Below, piece after piece: positions 45,822 through 52,178 of a stretch of DNA of 52,178 nt. The DNA is taken from positions 2,595 through 54,772 of the forward strand of contig JAEUQE010000028.1 of assembly GCA_016789785.1 (NCBI GenBank), given 5' to 3'. The translations under genes and the position numbers were made by a program. The notes beneath the pieces were generated by a model. It did not search any database. It was given only the letters and a program-made list of their open reading frames with translations, and was not told the DNA's origin. Positions within the stretch are counted from its first letter, which is position 1; each line of letters starts with the position of its first letter. Source of the stretch: Bryobacterales bacterium. Lineage in GTDB: Bacteria > Acidobacteriota > Terriglobia > Bryobacterales > Bryobacteraceae.

Positions 45822-47375
45822 ATGAAGAGACCCCTCACGCCCCTGGAATTCCTCGCACGCAGCGCTTTTGTGCACCGCGACAAAGTAGCGGTAGTGCATG
45901 GCGATCATCGCTATACGTATGCGGAGTTCCAGAACCGGTGTCACCGGCTGGCCGCCGCGTTGCGCGCATTGGGTGTGCAGCCAGGCGACCGGGTGGCCGT
46001 GCTCTCGCCGAACACCCCCATGGCGCTGGAGCCGCACTTTGCCGTGCCGCTGATCGGCGCCGTTCTGGTGATGTTGAACACTCGTCTGGCTGGCGCGGAA
46101 CTGGCATGGATCCTCAATCACTCGGGCGCCAAGGTGATTCTCGCCGACCCTCAATTGATCGCGGTGATTGATCCGCATCGTCATGAAATGCCGCAGATTC
46201 AGCACTACATTACGGACTACGAGCCATTCCTCGCATCGGCATCGCTGCCACTCACCGGTATCGAGGAGCCTGACGAAGACGGGCTGCTGTCGATCAACTA
46301 CACTAGCGGCACAACGGGCTTTCCGAAGGGTGTGATGTTCTCGCATCGAGGCGCGTATCTCAACGCGCTTGGAGAGTTGATGCAGTATGGGCTGACAGAA
46401 TCGAGCGTCTACCTGTGGGCTCTCCCACTCTTCCATTGCAACGGATGGTGTTTTCCATGGGCGGTGACCGCGGCGGGCGGGACGCATATCTGTCTTCGCC
46501 AGCCGCATGCCGATCAGATCGCGGCTGCGATTCGGGCACATCAAGTGACGCACATGTGCGGCGCACCTGTGGTGGTGGGCGGACTGACGCATTACGCGGC
46601 GACCCATGGAATCCGCTTCGAGCATGGTTTGCGTATCGTCACAGCGGGAGCGCCGCCTTCGCCGGCAGTGCTCCGAGCCGCTGAAGAGATGGGCGCGGAG
46701 ATGTTCCACTGCTATGGACTGACCGAAACCTACGGACCCATGACCCTGTGCGACTGGCGCAAAGAATGGAACGCTCTGTCTCCCGGCGAGCGTGCGACGC
46801 TGAAAGCCCGCCAGGGCGTGCCCTACATCATCGCAGGAACCGACGTGCGCCTGGTGGATGAAGCGATGAACGACGTGCCTGCCGACGGCGCGGCCATGGG
46901 CGAGGTGGTGATGCGCGGCAACAACGTCATGATCGGTTACTACCGGAATCCCGAAGCGACGGAGCAAGCATTCCGCGGTGGCTGGTTCCATTCGGGCGAC
47001 TATGCCGTGATGCATCCGAACGGGTTCCTGGAGATTCGCGACCGCAAGAAGGACATCATCATTTCGGGTGGCGAGAACATCTCATCCGTAGAGGTGGAGC
47101 GTGTGATCTACGAGCATCCGGCGGTGCTGGAAGCGGCCGTGGTCGCGGTGCCGGATGAGAAGTGGGGGGAAGTGCCCAAAGCTTTCGTGACACTGAAGGG
47201 CGACTACACATTGACGGCGCAGGACATCATTGAGTTCTGCCGGGAACGCATGGCGCACTTCAAGTGTCCGAAGCATGTCGAGTTCCGTGCCTTGCCCAAG
47301 ACCGCAACAGGCAAGATCCGCAAGAACGAGCTTCGTGAATTGGAATGGTCTGGTCGCGAAAAGAGAGTCAACTAG
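45822..47375 (+). CDS. Acyl-CoA synthetase (AMP-binding family)
   Basis: This 517-aa adenylate-forming enzyme has the P-loop YTSGTTGFPKGV, the A5 motif YGLTETYGP, and GGWFHSGDYAVMHPNGFLEI followed by RKKDIIISGGENISSVEVE. The catalytic Lys lies in PKTATGKIRKNEL near the C-terminus. It activates a carboxylic acid, probably a medium- or long-chain fatty acid, to its CoA thioester. The ECHDC3-like gene starts 1 nt after its stop, so the two are co-transcribed. The start, ATG 45822, diverges from the peroxidase gene. Confidence 0.95.
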   Translation: MKRPLTPLEFLARSAFVHRDKVAVVHGDHRYTYAEFQNRCHRLAAALRALGVQPGDRVAVLSPNTPMALEPHFAVPLIGAVLVMLNTRLAGAELAWILNHSGAKVILADPQLIAVIDPHRHEMPQIQHYITDYEPFLASASLPLTGIEEPDEDGLLSINYTSGTTGFPKGVMFSHRGAYLNALGELMQYGLTESSVYLWALPLFHCNGWCFPWAVTAAGGTHICLRQPHADQIAAAIRAHQVTHMCGAPVVVGGLTHYAATHGIRFEHGLRIVTAGAPPSPAVLRAAEEMGAEMFHCYGLTETYGPMTLCDWRKEWNALSPGERATLKARQGVPYIIAGTDVRLVDEAMNDVPADGAAMGEVVMRGNNVMIGYYRNPEATEQAFRGGWFHSGDYAVMHPNGFLEIRDRKKDIIISGGENISSVEVERVIYEHPAVLEAAVVAVPDEKWGEVPKAFVTLKGDYTLTAQDIIEFCRERMAHFKCPKHVEFRALPKTATGKIRKNELRELEWSGREKRVN

Positions 47376-47376
47376 C

Positions 47377-48153
47377 ATGGCTTACCGGCACTTACTTCTC
47401 GATATCGAAGGGCCGCTGGCGATTGTGACGCTGAATCGTCCCGATCGCCGCAATGCGCTTTCGCTCGCGTTGATGGAAGAGTTGATTCATTGTCTCGACG
47501 CGATTGGGCGAAACGCCGAACTGCGCGCCGTGATCCTGAAAGCAGCGGGTGTGGCCTTCTGCGCGGGTCACGATCTCTCCGAGATGGCGAACGGAACGAT
47601 CAATGAGTACCGCCGGCTGTTCGATGTCTGCACGGAGTTGATGACGAAACTGCAGTCGATTCCACAGCCGGTCATCGCGCAAGTGCACGGAGTTGCCACC
47701 GCGGCGGGCTGCCAGTTGGTGGCGACGTGCGACCTGGCGATTGCGGGAGAGAACGCCTGGTTCGCAACGCCCGGAGTGAAGATCGGCCTGTTTTGCACCA
47801 CGCCGATGGTTGCGCTGACGCGGGCGATTGGCCGTAAGCGCGCGATGGAGATGCTGCTGACGGGCAAGCCGGTTCCCGCGGCGATCGCAGCGGAATGGGG
47901 CCTGGTGAACCGCGCCGTGCAGAATGAACAACTGGCCTCAACGGTTCGCGAACTTGCGATGCAGATTGCGGCATCCAGCAGTTTGACGGTCGGCCTGGGC
48001 AAGCAGGCCTTCTACGCGCAGGTTGATCTCGATCAGCCGAAGGCTTACGCCTACGCCAAGGAAGTCATGAGTATGAACTCGCTCGCCGTCGACGCGCAGG
48101 AAGGGATCTCCGCGTTTCTCGAGAAGCGCGCTCCCTGCTGGACTGGGCGGTAA
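47377..48153 (+). CDS. ECHDC3-like crotonase-fold protein lacking both catalytic Glu
   Basis: Start ATG 47377, 258 aa; the frame is open further upstream but that part is antisense-like read-through of the synthetase gene. The crotonase fold is clear (LNRPDRRNALS, GVAFCAGHDLSEM, GVATAAGCQLVATCDLA). The two hydratase glutamates are replaced: Gln113 at the rat Glu144 position and Gly133 at Glu164. The sequence around them (FATPGVKIGLFCTTP) closely resembles human ECHDC3. It should not hydrate enoyl-CoA in the usual way; its reaction is unknown. It is coupled to the acyl-CoA synthetase. Confidence 0.9.
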   Translation: MAYRHLLLDIEGPLAIVTLNRPDRRNALSLALMEELIHCLDAIGRNAELRAVILKAAGVAFCAGHDLSEMANGTINEYRRLFDVCTELMTKLQSIPQPVIAQVHGVATAAGCQLVATCDLAIAGENAWFATPGVKIGLFCTTPMVALTRAIGRKRAMEMLLTGKPVPAAIAAEWGLVNRAVQNEQLASTVRELAMQIAASSSLTVGLGKQAFYAQVDLDQPKAYAYAKEVMSMNSLAVDAQEGISAFLEKRAPCWTGR

Positions 48154-48159
48154 CTGCCG

Positions 48160-48798
48160 CTACGGCTTCGCGGCTTCCTTCAGGATGTCGCGGATATCCC
48201 AGCCCTGCTTGTAGAGCCTTCCTCGTGACATCTCCGCCAGATCGCCAAGGATCTGCGTGGCGCCCACGGGGAACGGAAAGTCCATTCGCTGGTTACCCCT
48301 CGTCTCGCGAACCGGATCCTGCCGCATCACCGCAATTGCGAACAACCGTGCGCCGGAATCCCGCAATCGCGATCGCAACCGCTCTGCTGCGCTGATCAGT
48401 CCCCGGTCCTCGCCGGCAAAGAGCACCACGATCGCACGCGGACGGTTGCTCTCGCCTGCCTCGCTCAACTCCGCGAGAGCCTTCGAAAGAGCACCTGCCA
48501 GATCGAGCGTCCAAGTCTGTGTGACCAAGACACCGCCGGAGCGGACACCAGCCCGTGCACCGAGTCTGCGCAGTCCGGCGTCGAGACGCTTCTTGTCTGC
48601 AGTCAAGGGCTCGATCACTTGCGATGGGGCAAGTGCGGAGACAATCCCGACGCGCATATCTTCGCCGAACGCCTTGCCGCGGATGCGATCGGTAGCCTGT
48701 TCGGTGCCTGTCGAGTGATCGAGCACCAGCATCACGTCCAGGGCCTGCCCTTGCAGTAAGCCGCAGACCGTCATAAAGAGCAGCAGAGGGCGATTCAT
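48160..48798 (-). CDS. Exported VWA-like protein
   Basis: This 212-aa protein has a signal peptide (MNRPLLLFMTVCGLLQGQA) and a von Willebrand factor A-like fold starting with LDVMLVLDHSTGTEQ. The MIDAS motif DxSxS reads DHSTG, so the third ligand is lost. The later helices and strands (RPRAIVVLFAGEDRG, GARLFAIAVM) fit the fold, and the C-terminus ends soon after ILGDLAEMSRGRLY. VWA proteins of this type are common in Acidobacteria, but their targets are unknown. It converges with the ECHDC3-like gene. Confidence 0.78.
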   Translation of the reverse strand: MNRPLLLFMTVCGLLQGQALDVMLVLDHSTGTEQATDRIRGKAFGEDMRVGIVSALAPSQVIEPLTADKKRLDAGLRRLGARAGVRSGGVLVTQTWTLDLAGALSKALAELSEAGESNRPRAIVVLFAGEDRGLISAAERLRSRLRDSGARLFAIAVMRQDPVRETRGNQRMDFPFPVGATQILGDLAEMSRGRLYKQGWDIRDILKEAAKP

Positions 48799-48841
48799 GC
48801 TTCTTTCAGCATGACACCCAGTGTGTTTCGATGTGCGGGAG

Positions 48842-49918
48842 TTATCCGCGCTTCAATTCGGCTTTCGCAGCGTTGTAGAGCGCGCGGATGTAACCCATGC
48901 TGTACGACCAGCCCGAGTGACGGCCGCCCGCCATGGCAGGCACGTGATCGGCAATCAGGTTGCCGCGGAAGTCGACCTCAACAAGCGTCTTCATGAGCTT
49001 GTACATGTCGGTGTAGCCGTTGTCGATGTAGGTCTCCACGAAGTAGGGAATCGGAGCCGTGACGTTGCGGAAGTGGATCTTCCAAAGCTTGCCCATCTTC
49101 GCGAACGCGCGCGCGGCTTCGTATACATCCTTGCCTGTGTGCTTGCCGCCCTCCATCCAGGTGCCGCAGCACAAACACACGCCGATGGCCGGTGAATTGG
49201 CGATTTCGAGCGCCTTCACGTAGCCATCGAAGGTCCCGAAGATGTGCCGTGGAATGCCGCCGAGTTCGGGCACGGGCGGGTCATCCGGATGGATTCCGAT
49301 CCGGACGCCCGCTTCCTCCGCCACCGGGGCGATCTGTTTGATGAAGTACGTGTAGTGCTCCCAGAGTTCTTCCTTCGAGTACTTGCGGCCGTGCGTGAGC
49401 TTCCCTTCGTAGACCTTGCCGTTCCAGAAGCCTTTCGCGGTTTCCATCTTGAAGGCACGAGCGGCAGCGCCACCCCGCGTGGTCTCACGTTCACTGGACC
49501 AGATGCCATTGGCCATGTGTGCGTAGGTGATGTAGCCGATGCCTGCTTTGCCAGTGTCGCGAATGTACTGTTTGAGCCATTCGATCTTCTGATCGCGGCC
49601 CGGCAGCCCGAGCGTCACCTCTTCAATGTTGCGGTTGTCGTTGTTGGAGATGTTCCAGACCTTGAGGCCCGTCGCTTCCACCTTCTTCTTGATGGCGAGG
49701 AAGTTGTCGAGTGTGCCGCGGCCCTTGCCGGTCTGGACGTTGAGATACTCTACGCCCATCTGCTTGATCCAATCGAGATCCTCGTTGGACACGTCCTCGC
49801 CCACCTGCATGGAGATCTTGATGCCTGGCGTGAGGGGTTCCATCTTCTTGGCCTGCATGGCTGGCGTCATCGCGGCCGCCCCAGTGAACGCAAATGCGCG
49901 TCGTGTCAGTTCACTCAT
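48842..49918 (-). CDS. TAT-exported TIM-barrel protein, mannonate dehydratase-like
   Basis: This 358-aa protein has a twin-arginine leader (LTRRAFAFTGAAA). The body is a xylose-isomerase-like TIM barrel with motifs of the UxuA branch: KKKVEATGLKVWNIS early, RIGIHPDDPPVPELGGIPR in the middle, LCCGTWMEGG and KIHFRNV later, and FRGNLIADHVP near the end. The His and Asp residues in these motifs would bind the metal. UxuA dehydrates D-mannonate; with a TAT signal this copy would act in the periplasm, so the substrate may differ. It is divergent from the Gfo/Idh/MocA gene. Confidence 0.85.
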   Translation of the reverse strand: MSELTRRAFAFTGAAAMTPAMQAKKMEPLTPGIKISMQVGEDVSNEDLDWIKQMGVEYLNVQTGKGRGTLDNFLAIKKKVEATGLKVWNISNNDNRNIEEVTLGLPGRDQKIEWLKQYIRDTGKAGIGYITYAHMANGIWSSERETTRGGAAARAFKMETAKGFWNGKVYEGKLTHGRKYSKEELWEHYTYFIKQIAPVAEEAGVRIGIHPDDPPVPELGGIPRHIFGTFDGYVKALEIANSPAIGVCLCCGTWMEGGKHTGKDVYEAARAFAKMGKLWKIHFRNVTAPIPYFVETYIDNGYTDMYKLMKTLVEVDFRGNLIADHVPAMAGGRHSGWSYSMGYIRALYNAAKAELKRG

Positions 49919-50050
49919 GTTGTTCGCCTCCCGTCCTGAGAATCATACTCCTCTTCCAAGGCCGCCTGGCAATCGCGGAGTGTCGTGCGCGCCCCGTTTC
50001 GCGCCGGATTCCAGAGATACAATAAAAGGTCCAAGTTAGAAGGAGCCTTG

Positions 50051-51328
50051 ATGGAACCTACCAATCTTTCCCGCCGTTCATTCTTCCGTACCTCCACCAG
50101 CGCTGCGGCTGGAGCGACGGCTTTCCAAATTATCAAGCCGGAACTGGTCCGTGGAGCAGGCAAAGAGAAACTGAAGGCTGGCCTGGTCGGCTGCGGAGGC
50201 CGCGGCAGACAAGCCGTCATCGACATGATGAACGGAACCGAGAATATCGAGTTCGTGGCCATGGCGGATGTTTTCGAGGACAAACTGGAGGGCAATCTTC
50301 GCTGGCTCAAAGAGACTCCGAGCTTCGCGAAGTTTCAGGACCGCATCAAGGTTGGTCCCGAACACCGGTTTGTCGGATTCGATTCCTATAAGAAACTGCT
50401 TGCTTCCGACATCGATGTAGTGATGCTTTGCACACCTCCCGGCTGGCGTCCGATGCACTTTGAGGCCGCGGTGGAAGCAAAGAAGCATGTGTTCTGCGAG
50501 AAGCCCTTCGGCACGGACCCGGTCGGTGTGCGGCGTTTCATGAAGGCTGCCAAGAAGTCAGAAGAACTAAAGCTCACGGTCGTCTCGGGCGCGCAACGCC
50601 GCTTTGCGACGGAGTACGTTCAGACCATCGACAAGATCAAGAACGGCGCGATCGGTGACGTGGTGGCGAACTATGCCTACTGGGTCGGCACGCCCGTGAT
50701 TCAGCAAAAGGGCCGCGATCCGAAGTGGGGCGACGGCACCTGGCAGCATCGCAACTGGTATTCCTATGTGTGGATCTGCGGCGATCAGGTAGTGGAACAG
50801 CATCTGCACAATATCGACGTGATTTGCTGGGTGATGGGCACGCATCCGGCACGTGTGTGGGCCAGCGGCGGCCGCGCATGGAGACCAAGCGAAGAACTCT
50901 ACGGCAACATCTACGACAATCTGTCCGCCGAGTTCGAGTTCGCCAACGGTGTTCGCATGACCAGCTATTGCCGCCAGTATCCTCGCGGGAACGGGATCTA
51001 CGGCAACGTAAGTGAACTCGTGGTTGGTTCGAAGGGCCGCAGCAAGTGCAACGACATGGGCGAGAAGGGCGGCAATCCTTACGTCAGTGAACACACCGCG
51101 CTCAGCAAGAGCATCCGTGGCGATGGCCCATACATCAATCACGCGATGCCGGTGGCCGAGAGCACCATGGCCTGCATCATGGCGCGCGAAGCTGCCTATT
51201 CCGGCGAAATGGTGACATGGGACAGGATCATGCAATCGCAGCTTGACCTGATGCCGAAAGAGATGGGCTATGACATGAAGGTGCCCGTCACGCCGATTCC
51301 GGTGCCCGGTGTTTACAAGCTGATCTAG
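50051..51328 (+). CDS. TAT-exported Gfo/Idh/MocA family oxidoreductase
   Basis: Start ATG 50051 after AGGAG, 425 aa; upstream codons in frame have no homology. A TAT signal (LSRRSFFRTSTSAAAGATAF) is followed by a Rossmann domain (KLKAGLVGCGGRGRQAV) with CEKPFGTDP, the EKP motif of the family. The C-terminal alpha/beta domain has GDQVVEQHLHNIDVICWVMG, containing the His-x3-Asp usual in this group. It oxidises or reduces a sugar using tightly bound NAD(P). The downstream lipoprotein start overlaps its stop (TAGTG). Confidence 0.93.
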   Translation: MEPTNLSRRSFFRTSTSAAAGATAFQIIKPELVRGAGKEKLKAGLVGCGGRGRQAVIDMMNGTENIEFVAMADVFEDKLEGNLRWLKETPSFAKFQDRIKVGPEHRFVGFDSYKKLLASDIDVVMLCTPPGWRPMHFEAAVEAKKHVFCEKPFGTDPVGVRRFMKAAKKSEELKLTVVSGAQRRFATEYVQTIDKIKNGAIGDVVANYAYWVGTPVIQQKGRDPKWGDGTWQHRNWYSYVWICGDQVVEQHLHNIDVICWVMGTHPARVWASGGRAWRPSEELYGNIYDNLSAEFEFANGVRMTSYCRQYPRGNGIYGNVSELVVGSKGRSKCNDMGEKGGNPYVSEHTALSKSIRGDGPYINHAMPVAESTMACIMAREAAYSGEMVTWDRIMQSQLDLMPKEMGYDMKVPVTPIPVPGVYKLI

Positions 51329-52178
51329 TGCGTGCCGTTACATTAGTTGTCGCAAGTACTCTTCTGGTTGGGGCCTGCTCGCAGAAACGCATGGCAGGCC
51401 CGTTCGCCTACGAGTACACATCCGCAGGCCGCCAGACTCTCCTGATTCCTCCAAACGCCGCGACACCACAGCAGGGGGAGTTGCGTCTCCGTGTTCCGAA
51501 GATGAAGCCGCAACAACGAACCGGCTGCGACATGAAGGGCGAGTATGTGCGGCTGTCGTGGCAAGGCAAACAAGCCAACCTCAGCATGCCGGTTGATCAG
51601 GGAGTGGAGGGCACCCGCACGCCGCTTGCCCTGCTGGACGAGATCAACGCGCTGCGCGCACTGGTTCGCACCTGCCTCAAAGACAGCGATGCGAGCCGCT
51701 TCATGACCGGGTTGGTGGAGGGCATGGCTCTTCCTCCGGCGACCGTCTTCTACTTCCGGTACGGCAGTTCTCCCAATGCCGGCTACGTCGATATCGATCC
51801 CCCGCTGAGAATGAAAGTCACCACGCCGATTCGCGACGCTCAGGCGAAGATCACGGGCTTCGAGTATGTGTACTACGAGATGCGTCCCCGCGGCGGCGGC
51901 AATGGCTATGTGCCGCGCATCGAGCATGTGGATACCGTGATTGGTGGAAAGCCCGTCACACGCAAGCCGGGCAACAACCTGAAACTCCCGGCGAACATGA
52001 ACTACTACCGGCTCTTCTTCCTCACGCGGCGGTCGCCCAAGGATCACGACATTCTGCTGGTGGGATCGCGAACGGAAGAGGCGCTTGCTTCGAGCACGCA
52101 GAAGATCAAGGCCGAAGGCGAGCAGGCGTGCGCGAATCTGGCGGGAGATGTCACCTGCATTCAGGTGCCGATCGACAG
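51328..52178 (+). CDS. Lipoprotein of unknown function (C-terminus outside window)
   Basis: This frame starts at GTG 51328 and remains open to the right edge (283 codons). The product begins MRAVTLVVASTLLVGACSQ, a lipoprotein signal with lipobox VGAC. The mature part (for example EYTSAGRQTLLIPPN and GFEYVYYEMRPRGGG) shows no family I recognise. Three further Cys (TGCDM, RTCLKD, QACANLAGDVTC) could form disulfides. It is coupled to the Gfo/Idh/MocA gene. Codon use matches the neighbours. Confidence 0.8.
   Translation, partial: MRAVTLVVASTLLVGACSQKRMAGPFAYEYTSAGRQTLLIPPNAATPQQGELRLRVPKMKPQQRTGCDMKGEYVRLSWQGKQANLSMPVDQGVEGTRTPLALLDEINALRALVRTCLKDSDASRFMTGLVEGMALPPATVFYFRYGSSPNAGYVDIDPPLRMKVTTPIRDAQAKITGFEYVYYEMRPRGGGNGYVPRIEHVDTVIGGKPVTRKPGNNLKLPANMNYYRLFFLTRRSPKDHDILLVGSRTEEALASSTQKIKAEGEQACANLAGDVTCIQVPID

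Noticed and set aside
45765..47015. Long upstream extension of the peroxidase frame
   Set aside because: It is antisense to the acyl-CoA synthetase and has no homology; the signal peptide marks the true start at 45764 or 45773.
51343..52047. 234-codon minus-strand frame at the right edge
   Set aside because: The plus strand carries a lipoprotein gene with a clear signal peptide across the same DNA; the minus frame is its shadow.
1..52178. CRISPR arrays, tRNA or rRNA genes
   Set aside because: No regularly spaced repeats and no cloverleaf or rRNA-like sequence seen on reading both strands; a tRNA scan would settle this.

Overview
The window is GC-rich bacterial chromosome with almost no spare DNA between genes. 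The gene families point to an acidobacterium of the Solibacter/Bryobacter type: secreted DUF1549/DUF1553 proteins with a planctomycete-type cytochrome domain, a long SBBP/BACON surface protein, TAT-exported sugar oxidoreductase and TIM-barrel proteins, a tricorn-like protease, and an imuA-imuB-dnaE2 mutagenesis cassette. The placement is inferred from family content; there is no rRNA or other marker here. I saw no tRNA, rRNA, CRISPR array, transposase or integrase.

Layout. 1-1029 (-) is a DUF1549-type protein cut by the window edge. 1669-2207 (+) is a MazEF-like toxin-antitoxin (TA) pair with the same 19-nt hairpin on each side. From 13608 down to 2439 (-) runs a dense array: PilZ, rmlD, DUF885 hydrolase, lipoprotein, membrane glycosyltransferase, BadF-type sugar kinase and M20 peptidase, then pgk, SMP-30 and an exported RraA-like protein. 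13712-14400 (+) is VapBC and 14551-17868 (+) an exported tricorn-type protease. 18133-18954 is an unknown anchored protein, followed by the housekeeping block clpX-lon-engB-rho (19148-25484), which ends at a bidirectional terminator. An O-methyltransferase and a 1035-aa SBBP-BACON-SLH protein follow on the minus strand.

30050-35026 (+) is imuA-imuB-dnaE2, with overlapping genes. The end of dnaE2 is duplicated (98 identical nt plus a short tail), and the two copies bracket about 1 kb holding a DUF433/DUF5615 TA pair. An alpha/beta hydrolase and a HicBA pair follow. 43768-37906 (-) is a three-gene exported operon: haem/WD40 protein, PPC-domain protein, DUF1549/DUF1553 protein. The right end holds an arylmalonate-decarboxylase-like protein, a glutathione peroxidase, an acyl-CoA synthetase coupled to an ECHDC3-like crotonase, a VWA protein, a mannonate-dehydratase-like TIM barrel, a Gfo/Idh/MocA protein, and a lipoprotein cut by the window edge.

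How it fits together. The core block covers protein quality control (ClpX, Lon), ribosome assembly (EngB) and transcription termination (Rho). Much of the rest is exported machinery for breaking down sugars, peptides and complex organic matter. Four TA modules of four types lie within 36 kb. The most unusual features are the TA island at the dnaE2 3' end, the reduced ImuB with an ImuA whose Walker A lysine is replaced by arginine, and a Rho with about 227 extra disordered residues.
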